This document shows positions 15,984 to 25,595 of a DNA stretch of 64,000 nucleotides, one piece after another. Location: assembly GCF_024734075.1 (NCBI RefSeq), contig NZ_CP102850.1, positions 3,286,001-3,350,000 on the forward strand, read 5' to 3'. The notes below the pieces were generated by a model that did not search any database, was not told the origin of the DNA, and saw nothing but the letters and a program-made list of their open reading frames with translations. The position numbers and the translations under genes are program-made. The DNA is from Gordonia mangrovi (lineage in GTDB: Bacteria; Actinomycetota; Actinomycetes; Mycobacteriales; Mycobacteriaceae). How positions within the stretch are numbered: position 1 is the stretch's first letter; each line of letters starts with the position of its first letter.

Positions 15984-17384
15984 ATGGATGTCGTAACCGC
16001 TTTGCGGCAACAGCGGATGAATCCCTTCCGCTGGTACGCCGTCGCCCTGTGCATCCTCTGCGGTGCCATCGACGGCCTGGATCTGTTGCTGGTCGCTTAT
16101 GCGCTGCCGCACCTGCCCGACGGCTTCGCCAGTGGTGGTCAAAAGGGGCTGTTGATCAGTCTCGCGTTCATCGGCTACGGAATCGGCAGCGCCCTGATCG
16201 CTCCGATGGCCGACCGTATTGGCCGGAAGAACCTGGTCGTCCTCGGCTTGGTGTTCGCGTCCGTGGTCCTGGGCATCACGGCCTTCGCGCCCAACGTGGA
16301 AGTGATGATGGTGACGCGCCTGCTCACCGGACTCGCGGTCGGCACGATGCTCCCGTTGGTCCACATCCTCGGTGACGAGTACTCCTCACAGAATCGCCGA
16401 AGCCTCAGTGTCGGCATCATCACCTTGGGTGTGCCGATCGGCAGCCTGCTGGGTGGTCTGGCCAGCCTGTTCATCATCAGCAGCTTCGACGGCGCATGGC
16501 AGGCGCTGTTCGTGTTCGGCGCAACCCTCAGTGGCCTGACAGCCGTTGTGGTCTGGCTGACGCTGCCGGAAAGCCCGGTGTTCCTCGCCAACCGTGGCAG
16601 CGCCGGCGACGACATCAAGATTGCCGCGATCGCACGTAGGCTGCGGCTGGTCGGGGTCGATCCTTCGATGAAGCCTGCACCTGAGTTCTCCCCGCACGCC
16701 GACGACGAGTCCGAGTCGTCACGTGACGCGAAGGTCGGCGTCCTGTCGCCGCGTTACCGGGTGCGGTCGCTCCTGATCTGGGGTGGCTACACCTTCGGTA
16801 TCCTCGGGTACTACTTCATCAACAGTTGGACCCCGCAGCTCATCACCACGGCGACCGACAGTGCCGCCACCGGTGCCCTCGTGACCACCGTGATCAGCAT
16901 CGGCGCGATCACCGGCGGTGTCCTGTTCACCCTGATGACACTTCGGGTCATCCCGACCAAGCTGTGCTGGATGGCGCTCGGCGTCGCCGTGGTCGCCCAG
17001 GTGACCTTCGCGATGACTCTGTCCGGGGGTGTGGCGTATGTGGCGGCGTTCATCCTCGGCATGGGCATTCAGGCCGGCTTGTCGGCCTACATGACATCCG
17101 CTACGCGGCTGTACCCGCCGACCATCCGTGCACGTGGGCTCGGGCTCATGGGCGGCATCAGCCGCGTCGGATCGATCACCGCACCGCTTCTCGTGGGAGC
17201 ACTGCTCTCCGTGGTTACCGCAGAGGTCATGTACTTGGCCGCCTCGGTGACCGTCTTCATCGCCGGTGCCTCGGCGTTCGGCTTGTGGGCCAACACCAAG
17301 CACGAGTTCGACGAGCCGGTCGTCCCGGACCACGAGTCCATCAACGAGACGGACGGATCACCCTCCTCCCTCACGCGATCCTAG
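15984..17384 (+). CDS. MFS transporter, aromatic acid:H+ symporter (AAHS) family
   Basis: A 466-residue permease with about 12 membrane segments and a central cytoplasmic loop near residues 195-255. The N-terminal part shows GAIDGLDLLLVAYALP, the AAHS-type D-G-x-D motif in helix 1, and ADRIGRKNLVV, the MFS motif A between helices 2 and 3. The family takes up benzoate-type acids with protons. It follows the cupin gene by 31 bp and is followed by a strong terminator-like hairpin. The substrate is probably an aromatic or related carboxylate linked to the flanking cupin and decarboxylase-like genes. Confidence 0.88.
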   Translation: MDVVTALRQQRMNPFRWYAVALCILCGAIDGLDLLLVAYALPHLPDGFASGGQKGLLISLAFIGYGIGSALIAPMADRIGRKNLVVLGLVFASVVLGITAFAPNVEVMMVTRLLTGLAVGTMLPLVHILGDEYSSQNRRSLSVGIITLGVPIGSLLGGLASLFIISSFDGAWQALFVFGATLSGLTAVVVWLTLPESPVFLANRGSAGDDIKIAAIARRLRLVGVDPSMKPAPEFSPHADDESESSRDAKVGVLSPRYRVRSLLIWGGYTFGILGYYFINSWTPQLITTATDSAATGALVTTVISIGAITGGVLFTLMTLRVIPTKLCWMALGVAVVAQVTFAMTLSGGVAYVAAFILGMGIQAGLSAYMTSATRLYPPTIRARGLGLMGGISRVGSITAPLLVGALLSVVTAEVMYLAASVTVFIAGASAFGLWANTKHEFDEPVVPDHESINETDGSPSSLTRS

Positions 17385-17394
17385 GTTCCCGCGC

Positions 17395-17429
17395 GTCGCG
17401 CCCGGACATCGCCGATGTCCGGGCGCGAC
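17395..17429 (+). terminator. Terminator after the aromatic-acid MFS gene
   Basis: A 15-bp perfect stem (GTCGCGCCCGGACAT on the left arm) with a 5-nt loop, 11 bp past the MFS stop. It may reduce read-through into the next gene, which has its own ribosome-binding site. Confidence 0.8.
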
Positions 17430-17484
17430 CGTGTGAACCGAGTTGTCGTGGAATGACCGAACAGTCGAGAAACGAAGGTACACA

Positions 17485-17799
17485 ATGGCACAGCGTGAGT
17501 GGCACTACCCGAAGGCCGTCCCCAAACTGGCTGAACTGGGACAGGACGTGCTGTACGGAGACGTGTGGGAACGCGAGGAACTGAGCAAGCGTGATCGCAG
17601 TCTGATCACGGTGGCCGCACTGATTGCCCTCTACCGCCCGGAACAACTCGAAGCACACATGCAGCGGGCACTGGGTAATGGGGTCACTGCCGACGAACTC
17701 GCCGAGGTCGTCACGCACATGGGGTTCTACGCCGGTTGGCCCTCTGCCGTCACCGGAGGTGAGATTCTCAGATCAGTGCTGGTCAACGGCGAGGAGTAG
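17485..17799 (+). CDS. Carboxymuconolactone decarboxylase-family protein
   Basis: A 104-residue helical protein of the CMD fold. The family pattern is visible: LSKRDRSLITVAALIAL, EQLEAHMQRALGNGVTADELAEVVTHMGFYAGWPSA. No CxxC pair is present, so it resembles the decarboxylase branch and not the AhpD peroxidase branch. ATG 17485 with GAAGG upstream is preferred over the longer frame from 17443. Together with the HTHP-type cupin next door it forms a pair often seen in actinobacterial and proteobacterial catabolic loci. The substrate is unknown. Confidence 0.85.
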   Translation: MAQREWHYPKAVPKLAELGQDVLYGDVWEREELSKRDRSLITVAALIALYRPEQLEAHMQRALGNGVTADELAEVVTHMGFYAGWPSAVTGGEILRSVLVNGEE

Positions 17800-17927
17800 A
17801 TCGAGTCCAGGCGCTGCTCGGTGGCGGGTGGCGGCGAACCATGTCGATAGCACAAAGGCTGCACTTCGAGATCGCTGTTCACGGCCGAGGGATCGACGAT
17901 TGTCATCGAATGGAAAGGAAGTGACCT

Positions 17928-18326
17928 ATGAAGTTCATGCCAAGTGGTGGCCAGACCGCCCCGGGTCCGGAGGCTCAGTTCACGGGGTCGGTGTACATCG
18001 ACGGCATCCGCGTTCCAGACAGCCAGTCCGCGATCGGATGTGCGCACGTGCGCTTCACGCCCGGCGCACGTACGGCATGGCACACCCACCCGAAAGGCCA
18101 GACTCTGTATGTGACCGACGGTATCGGCCTCGTCGCTCGTCGCGGCGGCGACGTGCAGGAGATCCGGCCCGGGGACGTGGTGTACATCGAACCGGGTGAA
18201 GAGCACTGGCATGGTGCGACACCGGACCGGTTCATGGCACACGTCGCCATGCAAGAGGCCGACGAGAACGGGCAGGTGGTCACCTGGCTCGATCACGTGA
18301 CCGACGCGGAGTACGGACAACGCTGA
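17928..18326 (+). CDS. Cupin-domain protein with HTHPxxQ metal motif
   Basis: A 132-residue small cupin. The metal-binding set is complete: WHTHPKGQTLYV (two His and a Gln) and the second motif PGDVVYIEPGEEHWHGATP with further His. Related proteins include manganese cupins acting on hydroxynitriles or quinone-type substrates. The ATG is preceded by GGAAAGGAAG. It is 129 bp after the CMD-family gene and 8 bp before the next MFS gene. Confidence 0.85.
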   Translation: MKFMPSGGQTAPGPEAQFTGSVYIDGIRVPDSQSAIGCAHVRFTPGARTAWHTHPKGQTLYVTDGIGLVARRGGDVQEIRPGDVVYIEPGEEHWHGATPDRFMAHVAMQEADENGQVVTWLDHVTDAEYGQR

Positions 18327-18334
18327 TCAGGCCT

Positions 18335-19684
18335 GTGACACAGCATTCCGCCCCACCGGCGGGTTCACCCGCTGATTCCGCCCTGACTCAGTCGGAGCCA
18401 GGCATCGCCGGCGGATCTGCGACAACAATGCGGACGTTCCTGTCGTTCGCTGCGGCGGTCACTTCGCTTATCGTGGTCTTCGCTTCATCGGGGGCGCCGA
18501 TCCCGCTATATGAGCGATACCGTGAGACCGAACCCATCACCACCGCGGGCTTGTCGCTGGCTGCCGTGAGCTACTTTGTCGCCGTGCTGTTCTCGCTCGT
18601 TGTGTGCGGACGACTGTCCAATCACCTCGGACGGCGGCCGGTTGCACTGGCAACTGTCGTACTGGCGTGCATGGGGACGGCAATGCTCCTGTCGGTTCAC
18701 TCCCTGGTGACGCTCGCATCGGGCAGGGCTCTGCAAGGACTCGCATGCGGGCTGGCGTCGAGTGTGTTGACGTCGTTCATCATCGAGACCGCGCCGCGCC
18801 GCCCGCAGTGGCTTGGGACCGTCGCCGCTGCGAGCGGCCCGCTTCTCGGGCTGACCATAGGTGCCGTCGGAGTGGGCGCGCTCGCGGAATACGCTCCCAC
18901 ACCCAGGCAGTTGGGTCTCCTGGTTGCAGTTGCCCTGTTGTGCTGTTGTGCGGTCGGCCTGGTGCTCAGTAGCGAACCCGTGCGGCGCACACCCGGCGCG
19001 ATGGCATCGTTGCGACCCAGAGTCGCGGTGCCCGCAGCGGCGCTACCACTGATGCCGGCCGCCGCCGCAATCTTCATCGCCACCTGGTCCCTGGGCGGTT
19101 TCTACCAAGCATTCAGCCCCACGGTAACCGCCGTCGACCTCGGGTCACAGAGCGTCTTCGTGGCGTCGGTGGTGTTTGCATCGTTCATGGCGCCCAACGC
19201 TTTCGGCGGTCCGCTTACCGGATCTCTCGAGCCTGTGACCGTCCAGCGTTGGGGGATCGCTCTGTTTGCTCTCGCGGCGGTGACGCTCACCGTCGCCCTC
19301 GCCCTGCACGCCATCGCCTTGTTCCTGGTGGCGGGAGTCATCGCGGGGATGTCGCAAGGTGCGGCGTTCACGGCCAGCCTGCGGCGTCTCGTGGCACAGG
19401 CCTCGCCTGCGGAACGTGCGGGCATGCTCGCGACGATCTATCTGATCTCCTATGCGGGTGCGGCGATCCCCAATTTCATCGCTGGTCAGTTCTCCATTCG
19501 GGTGGACCTCACCGGTATTGCCGCCGGATACAGCGTTCTGGTGGTGCTCGCCGCCGTGATCGCGATCGTTTTCACGTTCCGAGAGGCATCCGCGGCGCCC
19601 CACTCGGATGCCGACACTTCACGAGTTCCGGAGTTCAGCGATGCGTGGCGGGCGACAACGACACGGGGTTCGCGGCGGTCGTGA
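18335..19684 (+). CDS. MFS transporter
   Basis: A 449-residue permease with about 12 hydrophobic segments. The motif A region is seen in CGRLSNHLGRRPVALAT, and ALQGLACGLASSVLT in helix 4 resembles the sugar/drug efflux branch. The GTG start lies 8 bp after the cupin stop, so it is translated from the same message. An unusually hydrophilic Ser/Pro-rich N-terminus of about 30 residues precedes helix 1. Direction of transport and substrate cannot be inferred. Confidence 0.85.
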   Translation: MTQHSAPPAGSPADSALTQSEPGIAGGSATTMRTFLSFAAAVTSLIVVFASSGAPIPLYERYRETEPITTAGLSLAAVSYFVAVLFSLVVCGRLSNHLGRRPVALATVVLACMGTAMLLSVHSLVTLASGRALQGLACGLASSVLTSFIIETAPRRPQWLGTVAAASGPLLGLTIGAVGVGALAEYAPTPRQLGLLVAVALLCCCAVGLVLSSEPVRRTPGAMASLRPRVAVPAAALPLMPAAAAIFIATWSLGGFYQAFSPTVTAVDLGSQSVFVASVVFASFMAPNAFGGPLTGSLEPVTVQRWGIALFALAAVTLTVALALHAIALFLVAGVIAGMSQGAAFTASLRRLVAQASPAERAGMLATIYLISYAGAAIPNFIAGQFSIRVDLTGIAAGYSVLVVLAAVIAIVFTFREASAAPHSDADTSRVPEFSDAWRATTTRGSRRS

Positions 19685-19702
19685 GTCAGACCGCCGCGAA
19701 CC
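19667..19702. terminator. Bidirectional terminator between convergent genes
   Basis: A perfect 14-bp stem GGTTCGCGGCGGTC with an 8-nt loop that contains the MFS stop codon. It lies between the rightward MFS and the leftward SDR genes. Confidence 0.8.
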
Positions 19703-19773
19703 GCTTCTGGCCCGCCTGATCGGGGTCGCTCACCGGAGCGCAGTCGGGGCAGAGTCGGTGAGCTCCTCCGGTG

Positions 19774-20529
19774 TCACACCAGCGAGGCCGTCAGGCCGCC
19801 GTCGAGGACATAGCTGCTGCCGGTGACCCAGCTAGCGCTGTCAGATGCCAGGAACGCGACCACCTGGGCGATGTCCTCCGGTGTGCCCAGTCGGCCCTGT
19901 TTGGCAGCCACCAGATCGCCGAACGGTACCTGGGTCGCCGCCTCGAAATCGGGGACGAGCCGGGAGACCATGTCGGTGTCGGCGAAGCCCGGGCACACTG
20001 CGTTCACCCGGACTCCGGCGTCGCGCATCTCGATCGCCGCCACACGCGTCAGCTGGATCAGTGCGGCCTTGCTGGCGCAGTAGGACCCCAGCAGTGGGCT
20101 TCCGCCGAGTCCGGCGACCGAGGCCATATTGACGACATTGCCCTTGGATGCCACGAGGTGTTCGGCCGCTGCCTTCATCGCCACGAACGGCCCGCGGACA
20201 TTGACCTGATGGATCAGGTCGAAACTCTCGGTCGACTGTTGGAGCAGCGGTGAGGAGATCTCGATTCCGGCGTTGTTGACCAACACGTCGAGGCCGCCCA
20301 GAATCCGGACAGCCTCGGCGATCGCGGTCTGGACTTCCGGTTCGCTGGTGACGTCGCAGTTTGCGATTCCCGCCGCACCGATCTCGGCGGCGGCCTGCTC
20401 GGCGGCGTCCTTGTCACGGTCGCTGACGACCACACGCGCGCCGCGTTCGGTGAACAACGTGGCGATGGCTTTGCCGATGCCGGCGCCTGATCCCGTCACG
20501 AAAACCCGCTTGCCTTGTAGTTCGGACAT
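19774..20529 (-). CDS. Short-chain dehydrogenase/reductase
   Basis: A 251-residue classical SDR that interconverts alcohol and ketone with NAD(P). The cofactor motif TGSGAGIG is at residues 12-19, NNAG at 85-88, and the catalytic Ser137 and Tyr150-x3-Lys154 are in place. The ATG at 20529 with GAAAGGA upstream is chosen over a 7-codon extension. It is last in an operon with an acyl-CoA ligase and a saccharopine-dehydrogenase-like reductase, so it may act on a CoA-bound or free hydroxy/keto acid. Confidence 0.88.
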   Translation of the reverse strand: MSELQGKRVFVTGSGAGIGKAIATLFTERGARVVVSDRDKDAAEQAAAEIGAAGIANCDVTSEPEVQTAIAEAVRILGGLDVLVNNAGIEISSPLLQQSTESFDLIHQVNVRGPFVAMKAAAEHLVASKGNVVNMASVAGLGGSPLLGSYCASKAALIQLTRVAAIEMRDAGVRVNAVCPGFADTDMVSRLVPDFEAATQVPFGDLVAAKQGRLGTPEDIAQVVAFLASDSASWVTGSSYVLDGGLTASLV

Positions 20530-20593
20530 GGTGTTCCTTTCAGATCTCATACCGGTGAGAACAGTGATTTCAGATGATTGGCGGCTGGATCGA

Positions 20594-22138
20594 TCACTTC
20601 TGCATCGACGCGCGCACCTCGTTCTTCAGGATCTTGCCCACCTTCGACCGCGGCAGGTCGTCCCAGATCTCTATCTCCTTCGGCGCCTTGACACTGCCGA
20701 TCCGGTTCTTGACGAAGCCGATGAGCTCTTCGCCGGTCGCCGGTTGTCCGGGGCGTAGTTGCACCGCTGCGGTGACGCGCTCGCCCCATTTGTCGTCGGG
20801 GACACCGATGACCGCGCTCTCCTTCACCGCGGGATGGGCCAGCAGGGCTTGTTCGACCTCGGCGGAGTAGACGTTGAACCCGCCGGTGATGATCATGTCC
20901 TTCGCGCGATCCACCACAAAGAGGAAGTTCTCCTCGTCGAGGTATCCGATGTCGCCGGTGTGATGCCAGCCGAAACGACTCGATTCCTCTGTTGCAGTTG
21001 GATTGTCGTGGTAGCCGTCCATGACCAGCGGTCCTTTCACGACGATCTCGCCGCGTTCCCCTCGAGGCAGCAGGGTGCCGTTGTCTCCCATGATCGCCAC
21101 AGTGGTGAGTGGCGTCGGACGACCGGCAGAGCGTAGTCGTTCCGTCGCCACCGTACCGTCCGGTCGGAAGTGATCGGCCGGCGCCAGGGTCGCAATCATG
21201 TTGGGCGCCTCGGTCTGACCGAACAGCTGTCCGAAGACCGGGCCGATTCGCGTCAACGCCTCTTCGAGGCGTGTCGGCGACATCGGTGCGGCGCCGTACC
21301 AGAGGCATCGCAGCGAGGAGAGATCCGTGTCGTCGAGCGCGGGATGATCGAGCAGCCCGTAGATCACCGTGGGGGGTAAGAACGCGTGCGTGATGCGATG
21401 TCGTTGCACAAGCGTCAAGAACTCCCCAAGGTCCGGCCGGGGCATGATGACCACTTCGCCACCCAGACTCAGGATCGGGAAAGTCAGCACGCCCGCCGAA
21501 TGGGTCAGCGGAGCGAGCGCGAGGTAGCGGGGACGCTCCCCGAACGGGTAGCTCATCAACGCGAGCGCCGTGGACGTCATCAGGTTGTCCTCGGTGAGCC
21601 GTACCCCCTTCGGCTTGCCGGTCGTGCCCCCGGTGCCTGCCAGAAGACACAATCCGTGCGGCGGGTGCCGCTCCTCATCTGGTTCGCCGCGGTGCTCCGA
21701 CAGCCAGGTGCCGAAGTCCACGGCGCCGTCGAACTCACCGTCGAGACAGACGAGCCATTCAAGCTGCGGCAAATCGGGCCTGATGCGGGCCACGAGCTCG
21801 CCGAACTTCTTCTGGAAGAACAGGAATCGACAGCCGAACAGGTCGAACAACTGCCGGTTCTCGTCAGCTTCGTTGCGAGGATTGACCGGGCACCACACGG
21901 CACCCGCCCGCGAGATACCGAACACGCACGTCAAGGCCAGGGGATCGTTCGTCGAGAGGACCGCGACGCGATCGCCGGTCGCGATTCCGGTGCGCTGCAA
22001 CGCCCCAGCGATGGCGACCGTGTGTTCTCGGACCTCGCCATAGGTCCATGTCGCGCCGTCAGCGGTGAGGCATGGGCGGTCGGGGCCCAACGACGCACCC
22101 TTGTCCAGGTAGTCCGCTAGTCGCATCGCCGAGCTCAA
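20594..22138 (-). CDS. Acyl-CoA synthetase (AMP-dependent ligase)
   Basis: A 514-residue ANL-family enzyme forming an acyl-AMP and then an acyl-CoA. Motifs are A3 TGGTTGKPKG (about 168-178), FGQTEAPN, HTGDIGYLDEENFLFVVDR, GGFNVYSAEVE and the C-terminal catalytic Lys in SKVGKILKNEVR. The start is either TTG 22138, overlapping the upstream stop (TTGA), or ATG four codons later. The N-terminal family similarity begins at MRLADYL, so either is possible. Substrate could be an aryl or medium-chain acid. Confidence 0.88.
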   Translation of the reverse strand: MSSAMRLADYLDKGASLGPDRPCLTADGATWTYGEVREHTVAIAGALQRTGIATGDRVAVLSTNDPLALTCVFGISRAGAVWCPVNPRNEADENRQLFDLFGCRFLFFQKKFGELVARIRPDLPQLEWLVCLDGEFDGAVDFGTWLSEHRGEPDEERHPPHGLCLLAGTGGTTGKPKGVRLTEDNLMTSTALALMSYPFGERPRYLALAPLTHSAGVLTFPILSLGGEVVIMPRPDLGEFLTLVQRHRITHAFLPPTVIYGLLDHPALDDTDLSSLRCLWYGAAPMSPTRLEEALTRIGPVFGQLFGQTEAPNMIATLAPADHFRPDGTVATERLRSAGRPTPLTTVAIMGDNGTLLPRGERGEIVVKGPLVMDGYHDNPTATEESSRFGWHHTGDIGYLDEENFLFVVDRAKDMIITGGFNVYSAEVEQALLAHPAVKESAVIGVPDDKWGERVTAAVQLRPGQPATGEELIGFVKNRIGSVKAPKEIEIWDDLPRSKVGKILKNEVRASMQK

Positions 22139-23262
22139 CTGTGCGCGGTCACGATCGGATCGAGCACCAGGCCGAAGGCCTTCAACACTCCGAGCAGTTC
22201 CCGGTATCCGAACGCCTCGCAGCTGGATGCGAAACCGACCGCTCGTGGTGGCGCCTTCAGCAAGTGGGCGGCGGCGTGAGCGTTGAGAAGCGCGGTTTGC
22301 TTGTAGTTGCAGTTACCGTGAATCACGCAATGTACCCGGCCAAGTGGGCCCGAAGCGTATACCGAATCGAGTGAGGTGTTGATCCGTGGGTTCTCCCGCG
22401 GCGGGGTCTCGCTGCGGATGGAACCGGAGATCGCGTCGATGATTTCGTACTTCTGCGTCTCGGTCTTGCCCTCCATCTCGGCCAACGCTGCGGCCACCAT
22501 CTGAGGGACACCCTCCATCAGTGGGCGATTGAACACCCCGCCGAGTGCGCGGGCATTCGCCACGCGCGGGTCGTTCTTGAACCACACGGGGTGTGAGGTT
22601 CCGCCCCACGGCAACGCGAGTCCCAGCTCGTGCTGGCCGGGCACGACGACCTGGAGGAGACCGCCGTCGGCCGGCCACTCGACGTACTCGTTTTGCTCAA
22701 GGTAGTACGCCTTGGAGAAGGCGGCGTTGGTCAGGATCGTGTTGGTGGACGCGACCGTGGGGTGGCCCTTCCAGAACACCTCGATGTCCAAGGTGTCCAG
22801 ACCCGGCGTCTCGAGGCAGATGTTCGCGGCGATCTCGCCGATCGAGTACATCTGGGCGAGCCCGGGAGTGAGGACGAGGCCTTGGGCGGCGAACTCGGCA
22901 GAGTACTTCGCCTCGACGTCGATCATCCAGTTCTGTTCGCCGTTGGTATCGGTGTAATGCGCGCCGATCTCCAGGCAGGCCTCGACCACGGGGTGGCCCC
23001 ACCGCGCGAACGGGCCGACGGTGTTGAGCACGACGTCTGCACCGCGAAAGGTCTCGACGAAGGCTTCCTTCGAGTGCTCGACCTCCACGATGTCGTGGTC
23101 GACGGTGTCGATGCCTGGTACGGCCTCGACGACACTCTTCAGGCGGCTGAGGCTCCGGCCTGCAGCAAGAAACGGAATGTTGTATTCGCGCAGGTACTCG
23201 CAGATGAGACGGCCGGTGTAGCCCGAAGCGCCGTATACGACGACGCGCTTGTCGGTTGCCAT
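22135..23262 (-). CDS. Saccharopine dehydrogenase-like NAD(P)-binding protein
   Basis: A 375-residue cytoplasmic protein. The Rossmann motif YGASGYTGRLI lies at residues 9-19, followed by GADVVLNTVGPFARWG, the family hallmark also found in mycobacterial trans-acting enoyl reductases. ATG 23262 is preceded by GAGAGGA; the longer frame to 23340 runs through the operator and is rejected. It is first in the operon controlled from the TetR-type operator at 23382-23419. Members reduce or dehydrogenate diverse substrates, so the reaction is unknown. Confidence 0.85.
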   Translation of the reverse strand: MATDKRVVVYGASGYTGRLICEYLREYNIPFLAAGRSLSRLKSVVEAVPGIDTVDHDIVEVEHSKEAFVETFRGADVVLNTVGPFARWGHPVVEACLEIGAHYTDTNGEQNWMIDVEAKYSAEFAAQGLVLTPGLAQMYSIGEIAANICLETPGLDTLDIEVFWKGHPTVASTNTILTNAAFSKAYYLEQNEYVEWPADGGLLQVVVPGQHELGLALPWGGTSHPVWFKNDPRVANARALGGVFNRPLMEGVPQMVAAALAEMEGKTETQKYEIIDAISGSIRSETPPRENPRINTSLDSVYASGPLGRVHCVIHGNCNYKQTALLNAHAAAHLLKAPPRAVGFASSCEAFGYRELLGVLKAFGLVLDPIVTAHS

Positions 23263-23381
23263 GTGAGTGTTCCTCTCGTCATCGGAGCGCGGCCGGCCGG
23301 ATCCCGCAGATGCGGGCAGGGGCGGTGATGCGCCTTTCACGTCGGCACAGGTATGTGCTGTGGCTCACACTAGTGAGATCA

Positions 23382-23419
23382 CTTGACAGTCGTCAAGGAA
23401 AAGCTTGACGACTGTCAAG
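23382..23419. promoter_or_regulatory. TetR-type operator in the divergent promoter
   Basis: CTTGACAGTCGTCAAG and CTTGACGACTGTCAAG form a perfect 16-bp inverted repeat with a 6-bp spacer. Each half is itself a CTTGAC/GTCAAG dyad, so it offers four half-sites. It lies between the leftward catabolic operon and the rightward TetR gene. Confidence 0.85.
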
Positions 23420-23494
23420 AAATCGCACCGGCAGGTGGGACTAGACTCGCTGCCAGGCAAGGAATGGATCGGCAGATAAGGAGGGAGTGTGGAT

Positions 23495-24139
23495 ATGACG
23501 CAGGTCGTCGACCCCAAGGTGCGAGTCGAGGAACGCAGCCGCGACAAGTTCCATGCCAAACGCGCGGTACTGGCCGCAGCAACCCTCAACACACTCGCCG
23601 AGCTCGGCTATGCGCGCACAAGCCTTCGCGAGATCGCGCAGAACTCGGAGTATTCCCACGGGGTCTTGCATTACTACTTCTCCGACAAACTCGACCTGAT
23701 CGCAGAGGCGGTACGTCAGTTCGAGAGCCTGTGTGTCACGCGCTACGACGAAATCGTCGCCGATGCGGAGACCGCAGACCAGCTACATCAGGCTTTCGGG
23801 GACAAGTACATCGGCACCCTCGTTCGCGACGCGCCCGTACATCGTCTTTGGTACGACCTGCGCAATCAGAGCTTCTTCGATGATGCATTCCGGTCCGAGG
23901 TGCTCGACATCGAGGTGCGCCGCGAGGAGATGATCTGGCGGGTAGTCGCCCGATACTGCGAGCTGCGAAGTGTCGAACCCACGATCGACTCGTCGACCGC
24001 TTATGCGGCGCTCGACGGCATTTTTCAGCGCGCTCTCTTGCAGCATTTTGCGGGACGTCCGGCCGGCGTCGATGCGGCGAAGGCGCAACTCGATGCGGTG
24101 TTTGCGGTGGCAGTGGGTGGAGCCGCACACGAACAATGA
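23495..24139 (+). CDS. TetR-family regulator
   Basis: A 214-residue one-component regulator. The N-terminal HTH spans about residues 20-65, with TSLREIAQNSEYSHGVLHYYFSDKLDLI. The remainder is a helical ligand domain of TetR_C type. ATG 23495 lies 9 nt after AAGGAGG; GTG 23489 is too close to that site. It is divergent from the ligase/SDR operon across a perfect palindrome and is very probably its repressor and its own. Confidence 0.9.
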   Translation: MTQVVDPKVRVEERSRDKFHAKRAVLAAATLNTLAELGYARTSLREIAQNSEYSHGVLHYYFSDKLDLIAEAVRQFESLCVTRYDEIVADAETADQLHQAFGDKYIGTLVRDAPVHRLWYDLRNQSFFDDAFRSEVLDIEVRREEMIWRVVARYCELRSVEPTIDSSTAYAALDGIFQRALLQHFAGRPAGVDAAKAQLDAVFAVAVGGAAHEQ

Positions 24140-24170
24140 GGCTCGCCGGGTTGCGGCGGCCAACGGAATG

Positions 24171-25595
24171 TCAGCTGAGGCTCCGCGCGGTGTCGCGCTC
24201 GACACGCGGACCCATATTGCGAGAGAACACGACCCCGGCCAGTAGTAGTGCGGCGACCACGATGATGAACACACCGGTGCGGCGCAGGCCGGCGTCGCCG
24301 ACGGCGCCGCCGGCGGTGAGCGTGAGCACTGCCACCGCGAGGTTGGCGCCGACGAATGAGACGGTTCGGTACATCCCGATGGCGGTGCCTACTTCGTCGA
24401 CCGTCGTGACCTCGTTGAGTAGGTTCTGATTGCCGATGTTGTTGACGCCGTTGGGTATACCCAGGACAGCGGCGACGATCAGCAGAACGACGATCGGGGC
24501 GGTGGATCGTTCGACGGTCGCGACCAGAACACCCCCGATCAGCAGTGCGAAGGTGCCGACGAACAGCGTGGTTCGCGCTCCGTAGCGCCGATAGATGCGT
24601 GAGCCGAACATCGTCGCGACGATTCCGACACCTGCGACGGGCAGCATCGTCAGTCCGGCCTCGATGGCCGACATGCCGCGAACATACTGCAGCCACTGCG
24701 GAATCCCGAAGTACACGCAGTAGAAGCACAGGTACGTGAGCATGGTCCGTCCGAGTGTCGCGGTGAGCGCGCGATTCTGTTGCAGGGCGGCGACATCGAG
24801 GAACGGATCGGCCGCTCGTCGCTCCCAGTAGATGAACAGGCCGCCTGCGAGTGCGAACACGGGGATGATCCACCACAGTGGCGTCGCCCGCAATGAGACG
24901 AGGAAGAGCATCAGCGAGGTGATGGTCACGACGAACAGTGCGATGCCGAGTATGTCGATCGTGCGCACAGCGGCACAGACTGAGGCCGGTCTGTCACCGG
25001 CGAAACCGACGTCGACACGCAGGATGGCGATGGCACTGATGGCTGCGACAGGGATGTTGATCCACAGGATCGACTGCCATCCGAATGTGCCCACTAGAAG
25101 ACCACCGAGGGTGGGGCCGAGGGCGGCAACGGACTGGCTGCAGACGACGAGGGTGGTGATCGCGGTTCGCGGTTGGCAACCGTAGCGTTCGGCATATCCG
25201 CGGACCATCGTCATGGCGTTGGGCAGATGTGCCGACATGCCGATGCCGAGCAGCACGTAGGCGGCGATCAGCCACGCAAGTGACGGAGCGAAGGTGCCGA
25301 GAAGGGAAGCGACGCAAACCAACAGCAGGCCGATGACGAACACGCGACGCGCTCCGAACATGACCCCGAGGCGGCCGGCCATCGGAGAGCAGACCGCAGT
25401 GGTGATATACATCGCCGAGATGATCCACGAGATGCCGGTTGCCGACCCAAAATTCGCGCCGATCGCGACGATGGCCACCGTGATCATCGAGGAATTGAGG
25501 GGCTGCAGCACGCTGCCCGTAGCGGTGGCGCCGCTGATCCGCAAGGGAACAGGCCGAGAGGTGTTGGCAGTGCCGGTTTCGGCCCCGGCGGTCAT
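24171..25595 (-). CDS. MFS transporter, DHA2 (drug efflux-like) family
   Basis: A 474-residue permease with about 14 membrane segments. It shows NSSMITVAI in helix 1, AGRLGVMFGARRVFVIG as motif A, and a motif C-like helix 5 region LGPTLGGLLVGTFGWQSILWINIP, which points to an exporter. Its ATG overlaps the stop of the MarR gene (ATGA), so regulator and pump are coexpressed, as in emrR-type loci. Substrate unknown. Confidence 0.88.
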   Translation of the reverse strand: MTAGAETGTANTSRPVPLRISGATATGSVLQPLNSSMITVAIVAIGANFGSATGISWIISAMYITTAVCSPMAGRLGVMFGARRVFVIGLLLVCVASLLGTFAPSLAWLIAAYVLLGIGMSAHLPNAMTMVRGYAERYGCQPRTAITTLVVCSQSVAALGPTLGGLLVGTFGWQSILWINIPVAAISAIAILRVDVGFAGDRPASVCAAVRTIDILGIALFVVTITSLMLFLVSLRATPLWWIIPVFALAGGLFIYWERRAADPFLDVAALQQNRALTATLGRTMLTYLCFYCVYFGIPQWLQYVRGMSAIEAGLTMLPVAGVGIVATMFGSRIYRRYGARTTLFVGTFALLIGGVLVATVERSTAPIVVLLIVAAVLGIPNGVNNIGNQNLLNEVTTVDEVGTAIGMYRTVSFVGANLAVAVLTLTAGGAVGDAGLRRTGVFIIVVAALLLAGVVFSRNMGPRVERDTARSLS

